A DNA stretch of 64,000 nt from an uncultured Collinsella sp. (GTDB taxonomy: Bacteria; Actinomycetota; Coriobacteriia; Coriobacteriales; Coriobacteriaceae), in contig CAAFZX010000008.1 of assembly GCA_900767675.1 (NCBI GenBank), positions 1-64,000 on the forward strand, written 5' to 3'. Below, piece after piece: positions 16,236 to 25,198 of this stretch. Within the stretch, counting starts at the first letter, position 1; each line of letters opens with the position of its first letter. The position numbers and the translations under genes are program-made. The notes under the pieces were generated by a model. That model searched no databases and was not told the DNA's origin. It saw only the letters and a list, made by a program, of their open reading frames with translations.

Positions 16236-17753
16236 TTACACCAATTCGTGCATGAGATCACGGTTGCGTGTATACAATTCGTCAAAGATATGACGACGCG
16301 ACGCATATAGCTCGTGGGCAGTCATATCGGGCACGATTGTTTGCGCAACGCCAAGGACTTGGGCGAGCTCATCCCATGATGCATAGGCGCCACCTGCGAG
16401 AGCCGCCATGATGGCATCACCGAAGCATGCGCCCACCGTAACCTTGGCAGCCGAGACCTCACGCCCGCATACATCGGCGATAGCTTGCATCCAAACTGGA
16501 TTCTTGGTTCCACCTCCGACAAGCATAATGCGCCCAATTGGCAGTCCATGTTCTCGCTCGATAATGTCGACATGGGATGCAACGGTATACGCGATGCCTT
16601 CCAAGGCGGCGCGAACCATATGGGCTCGCGTATGCCTTCCGGTCAGGCCAAAGAAGACGCCACGCGCCTCGGGATCGTTGAGCGGAGTACGCTCCCCCGC
16701 AAAGTACGGCAGACACAGGAGCCCATCGGAACCCGGCGCCACATCGGCGGCATCATGCGCCATAACCGAATATGCATCGGGGCCACCGTGGCCCTCGGCC
16801 TCCACGGCGTCGCGATACAGCTCTTGGCGCAGCCATGATGTGAGTGCACCCGCCGTATTGGTCCCCGCGCAGATCCCGTAAGTTCCGGGAATGATAAACG
16901 TCCCTGGCCACAGGCGGGCATCATTGACCATATGATCAGCTAGGTAGATGAAATACGCCGTGCTCCCCAACTGAACCATCATATCGCCGGGACGGAATAC
17001 ACCCGTCGAAATGGCCTCGGCACCAGAGTCGCCCGTTCCCACTAAGACAGGTGTCCCTGCCGCGAGCCCCGTCGCCTCAGCCGCACGCTGCGTAATCACC
17101 CCGGCAATATCGGTAGCCGACATTACCTCCGCCATCTGGTCAGGCTGGCAGAAACGAGCACATTCCCGAGCATCAACCTTCCAAGTGTGGCGGTCATATA
17201 GGGGAAGAAAATCCTCCGCCAAATAACGGTCCACCGTAAAACGCCCCGTCAACTTTGCGCATACAAACGATGACGCCGTCAGGAACTTCGCGGCACGTTC
17301 GTGCACCTCGGGCATATTCTCCTTAAACCACAAGATCTTGGGAGCAATATCTGACGAACAGGGATCGTGCCCGAAAAGCTCGCGTGCGCGATCTGACCCA
17401 TACTCGGAAAGAAGCTCGTCAATCTGCGGCTTCGAACGTGCATCGACTCCATACAAAATCGCGGGCGCCAGCGCGTTGCACTCGGTATCGACCGGCACGC
17501 AGTCGCAACCCAATGCGGAAAGGCCCACGCATCCAATCTGCGCCGCGTTAACCCCCGATCGCACCACCAGCTCGCGCGACAAGCGGCAAAAATCGCCCCA
17601 CCAAACTGCCTCCGCATCATGCTGATACCATCCATCACGCGGGTTGTCCGTCTCATGTCCACAAGAGGCTTGGCAAACAATGTTGCATCGATCGTCGATT
17701 AAAACGCCTTTAGAGGCGCTGGTCTCAATATCAATACCCAGATAGAACGCCAT
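16236..17753 (-). CDS. FGGY-family carbohydrate kinase (xylulokinase-like)
   Basis: 505 residues with the FGGY sugar-kinase fold: LGIDIETSASKGVLID at the N-terminus (phosphate loop 1), DGWYQHDAEAVW near 41, VGTGDSGAEAISTGVF near 250 (adenosine region), LPYFAGERTPLNDPEARG near 345 and MLVGGGTKNPVWMQAIADV near 410. It transfers phosphate from ATP to a ketose or polyol; the closest group is xylulokinase, but the substrate is not fixed. It is the last gene of the long minus-strand catabolic operon, six bases after the BtpA gene. It probably phosphorylates the sugar product of that pathway. Confidence 0.88.
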   Translation of the reverse strand: MAFYLGIDIETSASKGVLIDDRCNIVCQASCGHETDNPRDGWYQHDAEAVWWGDFCRLSRELVVRSGVNAAQIGCVGLSALGCDCVPVDTECNALAPAILYGVDARSKPQIDELLSEYGSDRARELFGHDPCSSDIAPKILWFKENMPEVHERAAKFLTASSFVCAKLTGRFTVDRYLAEDFLPLYDRHTWKVDARECARFCQPDQMAEVMSATDIAGVITQRAAEATGLAAGTPVLVGTGDSGAEAISTGVFRPGDMMVQLGSTAYFIYLADHMVNDARLWPGTFIIPGTYGICAGTNTAGALTSWLRQELYRDAVEAEGHGGPDAYSVMAHDAADVAPGSDGLLCLPYFAGERTPLNDPEARGVFFGLTGRHTRAHMVRAALEGIAYTVASHVDIIEREHGLPIGRIMLVGGGTKNPVWMQAIADVCGREVSAAKVTVGACFGDAIMAALAGGAYASWDELAQVLGVAQTIVPDMTAHELYASRRHIFDELYTRNRDLMHELV

Positions 17754-17759
17754 AGGTGC

Positions 17760-18569
17760 CTACTCCCCTCGCGCCGCACGAGCGGCAGCAATAAAACGAA
17801 CTACCCGCTCAACATCAACCGGGGCATCCAGCTTTCCGTCGCGCTTTAAGCACGTGCCGACAAACGCACCATCGTAGTGAGCAAATACGTCAGCCACGGT
17901 ATTTTCACGACAACCGGTGCCACATACCACAGGTACTTCGCCAACACGCTCGCGGACCTCATCGGCAAGCTCGCCCGAAGCACCACGACCGGCAGCCGAA
18001 CCGCCGATGACCATCGCATCCGGTAGGCAATTAAAGAGAAGCGAATCGGCAATGTCCGCAGTCGTGCGGTCGTTGAGATAAACCTCCCCCTCGCTCGTGA
18101 TGAAGTGAAAAAGCTTAAGGTCGTCCAAGCGCAGCGCGGCCTTGCGACGCATGGTGTGAGCGAAATCTCGGTTAATCAGCCCGAGATCACCGGCCCAGGC
18201 ACCGCAAAAATTGCAGCGAGTGAACTGCGCATCGACGGCAGCGCACAGCTCGATTGTGGCATCACCATCGTAAATAGCCTCAGCTCCCCAAGGGGTCGAC
18301 AAATCATGGGATAGAGTCCCGATTACATATCCCATAGCCGCAAGAGTCGAGGGGGAGACGTGCTGCTCATAGGGCATCGAGAGCTCATTGGTAATCAAAA
18401 TGCCATCGACACCGCCCTGTTGCAACGCTTCGAGATCGCGCTTGGCGGCTTCCACGACCTGCGACACGCTTCCGCCCGGGTAATACAGTGGATCGCCCGG
18501 CAGAGAACGCAGGTGCAGCATTCCGATAACCGGCTTTTCGGTCTTGAACATCGAAGTTAGAAACGACAT
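17760..18569 (-). CDS. BtpA/SgcQ family protein
   Basis: 269 residues, TIM-barrel type, with IGMLHLRSLPGDPLYYPGG near 15-33, GGVDGILITNELSMPY near 55, FCGAWAGDLGLINRDFAHTM near 128, VIGGSAAGRGASGELADEVRERVG near 192 and VVCGTGCRENTVADVF near 218. These are typical of BtpA/SgcQ proteins, which occur in sugar operons and resemble indole-glycerol-phosphate-type barrels; their biochemical role is uncertain. ATG 18569 is chosen for AAGGAG at seven-base spacing. Its place between YjbQ and an FGGY kinase suggests an aldolase- or isomerase-like step in the same pathway (inference). Confidence 0.9.
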   Translation of the reverse strand: MSFLTSMFKTEKPVIGMLHLRSLPGDPLYYPGGSVSQVVEAAKRDLEALQQGGVDGILITNELSMPYEQHVSPSTLAAMGYVIGTLSHDLSTPWGAEAIYDGDATIELCAAVDAQFTRCNFCGAWAGDLGLINRDFAHTMRRKAALRLDDLKLFHFITSEGEVYLNDRTTADIADSLLFNCLPDAMVIGGSAAGRGASGELADEVRERVGEVPVVCGTGCRENTVADVFAHYDGAFVGTCLKRDGKLDAPVDVERVVRFIAAARAARGE

Positions 18570-18602
18570 AACGTGCTCCTTCATAGAGTTATCGCAGGGA
18601 CG

Positions 18603-19031
18603 TTATTCCCCCAGCACCTCAACGTACACTTTTCGCTTCTGCGGACCGTCAAACTCCGCAAGATAGATGTTCTGGGCACCTCCGCACACGATGTGGCCAT
18701 CTTGGACGGGAAAGAAGCAACTGTTTCCACAAATCATGCTCTTGATATGCCCACAGGAGTTGTTGCCGGTGGCTCCATAGCTCGGCAGGAAGTGTGCATG
18801 CGCATAGGGGGCATCGAGTGGGGCAATGCGATCAAGCGTCTCCATAAGATCCGTCTCCACGCAGGGCAGCCCCTCGTTTACCACGATTCCACAGGTCGTA
18901 TGCGACAAAATAATCGCTGCCAAGCCATTCGTCACCGAGCTGCGTTCGATGGCAGCGTGCACGTCATCGGTAATATCGATGAACTGGTCCGGAGCAGTCG
19001 ATAGATAGCTCAATGTCTCGAGCGTCACCAT
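18603..19031 (-). CDS. YjbQ/UPF0047 family protein
   Basis: 142 residues of the YjbQ (secondary thiamine-phosphate synthase-like) family: FIDITDDVHAAIERS near 17, AAIILSHTTCGIVVNEG near 38, HFLPSYGATGNNSCGHIKSMICG near 79, and the closing GPQKRKVYVEVLGE. These hold the conserved histidines and the GN-x3-GH motif. The natural function of the family is unclear; thiamine phosphate synthase activity was seen as a side reaction in E. coli. ATG 19031 is used; a GTG at 19037 overlaps the upstream stop. Its presence in a carbohydrate operon recalls BtpA/PfkB/FGGY clusters and hints at a metabolic role. Confidence 0.9.
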   Translation of the reverse strand: MVTLETLSYLSTAPDQFIDITDDVHAAIERSSVTNGLAAIILSHTTCGIVVNEGLPCVETDLMETLDRIAPLDAPYAHAHFLPSYGATGNNSCGHIKSMICGNSCFFPVQDGHIVCGGAQNIYLAEFDGPQKRKVYVEVLGE

Positions 19032-19033
19032 GT

Positions 19034-19894
19034 TCACTCATCCCCTTCAAGAAAACGCAGGGCATTACCCCAATAGAGCCTTTCGCGCGCATCATCGCGC
19101 ATGGACACGGTATCGAGCGACCGCTTGAGTTTGAACGCACGGAAGCGTGGCGTATTGCTGGCGAACATCACTTGATGCGATAGCGCGCGCTCATACCACA
19201 ACGGCCCCATATCGACCGTGAAAAGACGCTGCATCATCTCCTCGGGCGAATCGATGTAAGTGATAGAGGTGTCCGTGTAGCAGTTGGGATACTTGAGCAG
19301 CATCGCCACGGTCTCGCGCACCCAGGGCCAGCCAAAGTGGGTCAAACTAAAACGCACATTTGGATGCGTTGCGATTGTGTGCTCAAATGCAAGCGGGTTA
19401 CTGCGCGAGAGCTCTGCGCCCGGCTCCCAAGACATACCGGCATGGAAAACCACCGGCTTGTTATAACGCTCGCACAGCTCGTAAAGCGGCTCGGCCACAG
19501 CATCATCGGGGGCAAAACCCTGCTTTGCTGGATGAAGGCAAAGCCCCTTTGCCCCCAACTCGGTAAAGGCGCGCTCCAATTCGCCTGCGGCACCGCTCAC
19601 CTGCGGATCTACGCTCGCAAATCCCCACAGATGATCGGGATGCGCGGCAGCCAGCATGGCAATCTGGTCATTGGTGCCAAAATGCCCTCCGCATGCCGTG
19701 GTTACATCGAGCGGCATGAGCACACTCTTCTGCACATCGCAGACGTCCATCTCGACTTGAAGCTCATCCCAATCCATGGGGCCCATATGCCCCATACCAA
19801 ATTCTCGTGACCAAAAACCGAATCCATCAGGCTCATCACCCGGCTTACAGATCTCACCGTAGAGCATGGGCTGAACCAACATATCGATAACCAT
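19034..19894 (-). CDS. Amidohydrolase family protein (Amidohydro_2 type)
   Basis: 286 residues, TIM-barrel amidohydrolase. Seen: WGFASVDPQVSGAAGELERAF, GAKGLCLHPAKQGFAPDD, KPVVFHAGMSWEPGA (metal His), NVRFSLTHFGWPWVRETVAML (metal His), YTDTSITY, and MFASNTPRFRAF near the end, where the family usually has a metal-binding Asp. The N-terminal HxH pair is replaced (VIDMLVQPML), so the metal site may be reduced. ATG 19894 has AAAGGAG upstream. It ends four bases before YjbQ begins. A hydrolytic or decarboxylating step in the operon's pathway is likely; the substrate is unknown. Confidence 0.85.
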   Translation of the reverse strand: MVIDMLVQPMLYGEICKPGDEPDGFGFWSREFGMGHMGPMDWDELQVEMDVCDVQKSVLMPLDVTTACGGHFGTNDQIAMLAAAHPDHLWGFASVDPQVSGAAGELERAFTELGAKGLCLHPAKQGFAPDDAVAEPLYELCERYNKPVVFHAGMSWEPGAELSRSNPLAFEHTIATHPNVRFSLTHFGWPWVRETVAMLLKYPNCYTDTSITYIDSPEEMMQRLFTVDMGPLWYERALSHQVMFASNTPRFRAFKLKRSLDTVSMRDDARERLYWGNALRFLEGDE

Positions 19895-19921
19895 TTCGTA
19901 CTCCTTTCCAGGCATTTGACC

Positions 19922-20722
19922 CTAGTACGGCTCAAACGAACCAATCACTCGGGAGGACAGCTCAGCGCCCGCCTTCATACACGCCGGAATATCAAGGCCA
20001 TCGATCACACCCTTGGTAAACCCGGCAATATACGAGTCGCCGGCACCCACGGTATTAACGACCTTCTCCGCCGGTACGATCCCGCACCGATAGAAGCGCT
20101 CACCGTCATGGGCAATGCTTCCCTTCTCGCCAAGCGTGGCAACCGCAACGCGCGGTCCCAATCCCTGCACGTGACGTACCCAGTCTCGTAGCTCCGGAGT
20201 GTCCTCTTCAAACGACATGAACGCATAGTCTACGTAAGGAAAATGAGCCTCACAGGCATATTCGGGATCCTGGCTGAACACCGAGAAGTCCATAACCACC
20301 GTCTTGCCCGCATCATGCCATTCGGGCAGGAGGTCCAAGCAATTGCCAAACAGGTCGGTATGAATGATGTCATGTTCTAGGATAAACGCCCGGTCATCTT
20401 TATTCGGTCGATATGCCTCCATTACGCCATCGATTGCCTCGAGATGTACGCGATCGACGCCGTCCTTCAACGCCATGAGCATCACCGAGGTGTCGCCATC
20501 TTCCACCCGCAGATGTGAGATATCGAACCCCTCAGCGGCCAGCGCCTCTCTCATCTTGTCTCCGTACTCGTCCTTGCCGACAACCGACACGGCGGATACC
20601 GAAACGCCCATTCGTGCAAGATGGATACCCCAGTCAATGCCATTACCAGTCGGATAGAACACGCCGATGTTTTGATAGACGTCCGCACAGCAAAAACCAG
20701 CCGCGCACGCTTTAATACCCAT
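19922..20722 (-). CDS. PfkB-family sugar kinase, fructoselysine-6-kinase-like (second copy)
   Basis: 266 residues, ribokinase/PfkB fold. The substrate-side start reads FCCADVYQNIGVFYPTGNGIDWGIHLARMG, where FrlD has GGNAVN. The C-terminal signature VNTVGAGDSYIAGFTKG near 222-238 holds the catalytic base. It resembles FrlD, which phosphorylates fructoselysine at O6. It is clearly related to, but diverged from, the kinase at 20844-21707, particularly at the sugar-binding GN motif. That suggests two substrates or epimers. ATG 20722 has GGAGAAG upstream; a TTG at 20734 would be the alternative. A hairpin separates it from the first kinase. Confidence 0.85.
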   Translation of the reverse strand: MGIKACAAGFCCADVYQNIGVFYPTGNGIDWGIHLARMGVSVSAVSVVGKDEYGDKMREALAAEGFDISHLRVEDGDTSVMLMALKDGVDRVHLEAIDGVMEAYRPNKDDRAFILEHDIIHTDLFGNCLDLLPEWHDAGKTVVMDFSVFSQDPEYACEAHFPYVDYAFMSFEEDTPELRDWVRHVQGLGPRVAVATLGEKGSIAHDGERFYRCGIVPAEKVVNTVGAGDSYIAGFTKGVIDGLDIPACMKAGAELSSRVIGSFEPY

Positions 20723-20739
20723 GGTCTTCTCCAATGTTC

Positions 20740-20773
20740 AAAAGGGGACCCACCACATGGCGAGCCCCCTTTT
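20740..20773 (-). terminator. Hairpin inside the catabolic operon
   Basis: On the minus strand AAAAGGGG, an 18-base loop and CCCCTTTT. It lies between the two PfkB genes and may act as a partial terminator or an RNA-processing site that sets relative expression. Confidence 0.5.
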
Positions 20774-20843
20774 CGCGTTTCGCTTATTGTTTTGCATCGG
20801 CTGTCCAAGGCCTCATAGCCAGACCGCCGTACGCTTTCTTAAG

Positions 20844-21707
20844 CTATTCGACGATTGGTGCTCCGTGGCCCCAAGAACCTTCCATGCCGCACACGGTCGA
20901 GGCAAACCCGGCAGCAAAGTCGAGCGCGCGCTCGATGACCTCGGCGCCATCCTCACCACGCTTGGCGGAATCGAGATAGCACATCAAAAACGAGGTGAGG
21001 AACGAGTCGCCCGCCCCCATGGTGTCCTTCATGTCCGTTACCGGTTTAGCCAGCTGGCGGTAATAACGCTCGCCGTCGTAAGCAATGCAGCCCTCGGCGC
21101 CCGCCGTAGCCGACACAAAACGCGGACCCAAGCCCTTCACCCATGCCAGACGCTCGCGGATCTCGTCCTCACTCGCAGCATCCGCCGCACTAAAGAAAGC
21201 GAAATCGACGTAGGGCGCAATCTGCTCGTAGTACTCGTCGGTGGAGTCGTCCGAAAAGTCAAAAGAGACCGTGACGCCCGCAGCCTTCAACTTGGGCAGC
21301 TCGCGCTCGGTAAAGCAATAGTTGCCCGAATGAACCACATCGAACTGCTTCATGTACGCAAGGTCAAAGCGATCGAGGACATAGCGCGCATCGCCACGGA
21401 TACCGCCCTCGTTGGAGCCAAGGAAGACACGGTCACCGTCAACGACGGTGACGCGAGCCGCTCCATTCTCGCCAATCATCTGCTCGCACTTGTCAAGCTC
21501 GATACCCTCATCCTCGAGGCTTGCAATGACATGCTCGGCAGCGGCGTCATTGCCAAAAATGCCCATGTATGCGGAGCGTGCGGCACCGCATTTCTTGGCA
21601 TAAACGGCGAAGTTCACCGCATTGCCGCCGGGATACATGGTGTGGATATGCTCGTAGCGATCGACGACGTTGTCGCCAAATCCGAGCGCGTTAACGTTAA
21701 ATGCCAT
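20844..21707 (-). CDS. PfkB-family kinase, fructoselysine-6-kinase-like (FrlD)
   Basis: 287 residues of the ribokinase family. Key motifs: FGDNVVDRYEHIHTMYPGGNAVNFAVYAKK, with the GGNAVN sugar motif as in E. coli FrlD; GDRVFLGSNEGG near 90; VSFDFSDD near 147, also as in FrlD; and MKDTMGAGDSFLTSFL near 225 with the catalytic Asp. FrlD phosphorylates fructoselysine or psicoselysine at carbon 6, ready for the SIS deglycase, whose gene lies 14 bases upstream in the operon. The pairing of FrlD-like kinase, SIS protein and FrlC-like protein is the main evidence for Amadori-compound catabolism. Confidence 0.88.
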   Translation of the reverse strand: MAFNVNALGFGDNVVDRYEHIHTMYPGGNAVNFAVYAKKCGAARSAYMGIFGNDAAAEHVIASLEDEGIELDKCEQMIGENGAARVTVVDGDRVFLGSNEGGIRGDARYVLDRFDLAYMKQFDVVHSGNYCFTERELPKLKAAGVTVSFDFSDDSTDEYYEQIAPYVDFAFFSAADAASEDEIRERLAWVKGLGPRFVSATAGAEGCIAYDGERYYRQLAKPVTDMKDTMGAGDSFLTSFLMCYLDSAKRGEDGAEVIERALDFAAGFASTVCGMEGSWGHGAPIVE

Positions 21708-21721
21708 GGCCTTTGTCCCTT

Positions 21722-22690
21722 CTAGTACTCGACGACGCCCATGTAGCGACGGAAATCGGGATCGTGATCAAACACCTTGCCGCGTGCAGCACGCAGCTCG
21801 CAGTTCATGGCGTAGAACAGCACCGGGTCCAAATAGGCACGGACGCTCGCCGGCACGGCTTCCATACCGTACTCCTTGGCATCGAGCACCATTAGCGTAT
21901 CGGTATGCGTCTTAAGGAACGCCAGGGCGCGCTCGTCCATCGCACGGCACTCGCTGGAGCCCATCTGCAGGAAGTAAAAAACGCCATCCTGAGTAGCCTC
22001 GAAGGGGCCATGGAAGTACTCGGCAGAGTGGATGTAGCTGCAGTGCTGCCACTGCATCTCCATAAGAGAGCAGATAGCGAAACCGTAGGTCTGGCTAAAG
22101 TTGGGACCGCTGCCCAGAATATAGAAGAACTCGTGCTCCTGGCAAAGCTTGGCAAAGCGATCGCCCAGCTCGGCATTTACCTTCTCGCGTGCCGGGGGAA
22201 GAATCTTATCCATCTCGGCAATACCGGCATACATATCGGCAAGATCGGCGTAGCCCTCCTGCTGATCGAGCAGCTCTGCCGCAAGCGACAGCGAAATGCC
22301 AGCGGGGACCTCGGCCTGCGGCACGCCCTCGCCCCATGGGTAGACCCACGTGGTCCACTTGCCGGAGTCAATCTTGGATCCAGCGTTGTCGGTCTGGGCG
22401 ATCACCGTAGCGCCGGCGGCAAGGGCAATCTCGCAGCCCTCGACGACCTCGGGGGTGTTGCCACTGTGGCTGCAAGCAATGACCAGGGACTTCTCGTCCA
22501 GACGACGCGGGCGCATGATATCGAACTCGCGAGCCGTATAGATATACGAAGTGAAGGTGGTTGCCTCGCGCTGCAGAAGCTCATGAGCCGGAATCAAATC
22601 GATCATGGAGCCACCGCAAGCAATCCAGTAGACGCTGTCGAACTTGCCCTTCTCGGCAATTGCCTCTTTGATCAGATCGCGTGCGTTCAT
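21722..22690 (-). CDS. SIS-domain deglycase, fructoselysine-6-phosphate deglycase-like (FrlB)
   Basis: 322 residues with two SIS (sugar isomerase) domains. WIACGGSMIDLIPAHELL near 24 and VIACSHSGNTPEVVEGCEIALAAGATVIAQTDN near 70 form the first, with the phosphosugar-binding SHSGNT loop; FYILGSGPNFSQTYGFAICSLMEMQW and SAEYFHGPFEAT, with a family-typical His and Glu, form the second. FrlB splits fructoselysine 6-phosphate to glucose 6-phosphate and lysine. The length and motifs fit the FrlB/AgaS branch and not GlmS, since no glutaminase domain is present. ATG 22690 has AAAGGA upstream. It lies between the epimerase and the kinase. Confidence 0.88.
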   Translation of the reverse strand: MNARDLIKEAIAEKGKFDSVYWIACGGSMIDLIPAHELLQREATTFTSYIYTAREFDIMRPRRLDEKSLVIACSHSGNTPEVVEGCEIALAAGATVIAQTDNAGSKIDSGKWTTWVYPWGEGVPQAEVPAGISLSLAAELLDQQEGYADLADMYAGIAEMDKILPPAREKVNAELGDRFAKLCQEHEFFYILGSGPNFSQTYGFAICSLMEMQWQHCSYIHSAEYFHGPFEATQDGVFYFLQMGSSECRAMDERALAFLKTHTDTLMVLDAKEYGMEAVPASVRAYLDPVLFYAMNCELRAARGKVFDHDPDFRRYMGVVEY

Positions 22691-22752
22691 ATCCAGTTCC
22701 TTTCTTGTTTGGGTCGCAATCAATGACGTTGGTTGCGTGGCCGATAGTTGTT

Positions 22753-23604
22753 TTAGTCAATCAGATATTTCTCGAATGCGGCCATGTTCTTGGCATCTGC
22801 CGCCGCCGGGTCATCGTAGTAACGACCGTCCGTGATTTCCTGGCCCAGCATGCCGTCGAAACCATGGACGTTGAGTGTGGCAACGAAGGCGTCCATATCG
22901 TGCTTGCCATCGCCCCACACCAGATGGCCATACGGGTCGCCGTCGATAAAGTGCATCTCGTGAATTGCCCCATCACCAAAGGCGGCAAACCAGTCCTCGA
23001 GCGTCTCGCCTGCAACGCCCATCGCGGTTGTATCAACCATGGGCTGTAAGTACGGACTCGCGACCTCGTCAATCATGCGCTTCGCATCGGAAACCGTCGT
23101 CACAAGGTTGCTCTCCTCGGGACGCAGGCTTTCCATCGTAAGCACCAGACCGTGCTCACCGGCATACTCCGCCAGAATGGACAAGTGCTCGCGGCTGCGC
23201 TTCCAGGCTTCCTCGCGGTCCTCGTCCCAGTCGCCCCAGCCCGAGTTGACGGACATACGGTCGCACCCAAGTACCTCGGCAAGCTCAATGCCGTGCTTAA
23301 AGTACGCCAGGCTGCGCTGTTCATGCAGCGGTTTGCGTGCGCAGTACTGCCAAGGATAGACAACATTCTCGGGGCACAGAGTACGATACCTAAGCCCACG
23401 GTCTGCAGCCTTTTTCGCCAGGACCTCAGCCTCAAAGTAGCCCGTGTGGTCGAGCGTCACATGCGGCTCCGCACACCACAGCTCAATGGACTCAAAGCCC
23501 AAACGCTGCTGCACATCAAGGAAGTAATCGAGCGACCACATGATGTAGTGGATATTCATGCCCGCAATCTGTTCGCGGCGCAGCGTCGGCTTGGATTCAG
23601 ACAT
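22753..23604 (-). CDS. Sugar phosphate isomerase/epimerase, FrlC-like
   Basis: 283 residues, xylose-isomerase-like TIM barrel. LGFESIELWCAEPHVTLDH near 35, TLCPENVVYPWQY near 74, MSVNSGWGDWDEDREEAWKR near 114, LTMESLRPEESNLVTTVSDAKRM near 153 (metal Glu), MVDTTAMGVAGE near 188 and EMHFIDGDPYGHLVWGDGKHDM near 213 give the metal site. The local layout matches FrlC, which interconverts fructoselysine and psicoselysine at C3. AAGGAGG is six bases before the ATG. It lies in the operon between an amidohydrolase and the SIS protein, so a 3-epimerase role on a glycated substrate is likely but not proven. Confidence 0.87.
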   Translation of the reverse strand: MSESKPTLRREQIAGMNIHYIMWSLDYFLDVQQRLGFESIELWCAEPHVTLDHTGYFEAEVLAKKAADRGLRYRTLCPENVVYPWQYCARKPLHEQRSLAYFKHGIELAEVLGCDRMSVNSGWGDWDEDREEAWKRSREHLSILAEYAGEHGLVLTMESLRPEESNLVTTVSDAKRMIDEVASPYLQPMVDTTAMGVAGETLEDWFAAFGDGAIHEMHFIDGDPYGHLVWGDGKHDMDAFVATLNVHGFDGMLGQEITDGRYYDDPAAADAKNMAAFEKYLID

Positions 23605-23605
23605 C

Positions 23606-25189
23606 TTATGCCTCCTTATTTCGATCGAACACGATTTGTCCGTCCGACATCGTCATATCAACCGCAAGATCGCGTGCGTCGCGATAATCGAGGTCGAACA
23701 CATCCCGATCGAGCACGCAGATATCGGCAAGCCTGCCAACCTCGAGCGTACCCAGCTCGTCTTCGCGCATCAGATCGTACGCGCCCCCGGCAGTCCAAGC
23801 GCGCAAGAGCTCGACAAGCGTCAGCGCGTTGACCTCATTCACGGGCAATCCGTCGTCGAAGTATCCGCCGCACGCACTGTAGATTGACTCGCCCAGGCTC
23901 GGAATCAGCAGCGGCAAATCCGTGCCACAGCACACTATGCATCCGGAATCTTCCATGCCGCGGCGATTCCAACTGTGCAAAAGTCGTGTCTCGCCAATTT
24001 GTCGACGCATCATCGACAAGCAATCCTCACGCCGGTCTAGCGTCAGAATCTGCGGATAGACCTCGCAAATCCCACCTAACTTGCCGAACTCGACAAGATC
24101 GGTCGGGTCAGAGTTCTCGAGATCGGTAATCGCATGGCGTCGGAGCATCCGTCCATGCTCGTCTCGAGGCAGCGAGGCATAGAGCGCCACGGTGCGACGA
24201 ACGGCGCCATCGCCCTGGCAATGCAAGGAATATCGGAAGCCGCCAGCATCAATTGCACGCAGCTCGTTCTCGATCAGATCCCACTCGGGCTCTTCGACAA
24301 CCGTCTTGCCGGCAGCTCCCGCATCGGCCGTGTCCTCATAGGGGTCAATCATCTCGGCAAGCCCCGCCCATACGCCGCGATCGGTCATACGGTTGAAGCC
24401 AGAAAAGCGAACGAACGGTCCCCGGAAGCGCTCTCGCGCCTCGCGGGCATATGCCAGATTTGCACCGGCACCCACCGGCTGCGACATCATAGAGACGCGA
24501 ACCGTCAGCTCACCAGATTCCTCACGGCGAGCCATTTCGTCGGCAAAGCCGTAGTAGTCATCAAACGCCATCTCCTTGATGGCGGTAACGCCGCGCTCGT
24601 TAAGCATGCTCATGTAGTCCGAATACCCGGCGCGCACCTCGGGTGGCGCGAGGAAATCGCTCATCATGCGCCAGATCTTCTCGGCATAGCACGCCTGGGG
24701 TGTAAAGCCGTATCGCACACTGGCGGCAGCATTGAGAACGCAGGTCTCCGCACCCGGTGTAAAGCAGACGACAGGGATATCGCCAAAACAATCGTCAAAC
24801 ACAGCTGTCGTATTTGCGTTCTCGGCATCCGATGCCAACGTTTCGGGTAGGTTGTGGCCAAAAGCCGCCGCGCAATCCGGATGATCTTCTTTCCATGCAC
24901 ACAAGAGCGACACGGCCTCTTTGGCATCAACGATGCCGGACAGATCAGACCCCAACGTCCGCAGCGCCCAGCCCGTATAGAAGGTATGCACATCGATCAG
25001 GCCAGGCATGACGGTGCGGTCGCCCAGGTCAACTACCTCGTCCGCCTGGGTCAAATACGAAGCCACCTCGCACTTGGTGCCAACAGCCTCAATTCGATTG
25101 CCACGGACCGCTACGAAACCTTCAAACGGCAGGTCCCCCGTACCGGTAAAGACGCTCTTAGACGTCAGGACCGTCAAACGATCGGTCAT
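23606..25189 (-). CDS. Amidohydrolase (Amidohydro_3/YtcJ type)
   Basis: 527 residues. N-terminal beta-sandwich (FEGFVAVRGNRIEAVG) and DRTVMPGLIDVHTFYTGW near 58, where the usual HxH is HTF. Barrel motifs include TAIKEMAFDDYYGFADEM near 202, RYSLHCQGDGAVRRTVALYAS near 318 (metal His), RRHAITDLENSDP near 347 and CCGTDLPLLIPSLGESIYSA near 425 (metal Asp), then LGTLEVGRLADICVLD at the end. YtcJ-type enzymes cleave amide bonds or act as imidases. It begins directly after the transporter stop (AGGTGG, five-base spacing at ATG 25189). It may hydrolyse the imported substrate to feed the deglycase branch (inference). Confidence 0.88.
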   Translation of the reverse strand: MTDRLTVLTSKSVFTGTGDLPFEGFVAVRGNRIEAVGTKCEVASYLTQADEVVDLGDRTVMPGLIDVHTFYTGWALRTLGSDLSGIVDAKEAVSLLCAWKEDHPDCAAAFGHNLPETLASDAENANTTAVFDDCFGDIPVVCFTPGAETCVLNAAASVRYGFTPQACYAEKIWRMMSDFLAPPEVRAGYSDYMSMLNERGVTAIKEMAFDDYYGFADEMARREESGELTVRVSMMSQPVGAGANLAYAREARERFRGPFVRFSGFNRMTDRGVWAGLAEMIDPYEDTADAGAAGKTVVEEPEWDLIENELRAIDAGGFRYSLHCQGDGAVRRTVALYASLPRDEHGRMLRRHAITDLENSDPTDLVEFGKLGGICEVYPQILTLDRREDCLSMMRRQIGETRLLHSWNRRGMEDSGCIVCCGTDLPLLIPSLGESIYSACGGYFDDGLPVNEVNALTLVELLRAWTAGGAYDLMREDELGTLEVGRLADICVLDRDVFDLDYRDARDLAVDMTMSDGQIVFDRNKEA

Positions 25190-25198
25190 TATAACCAC

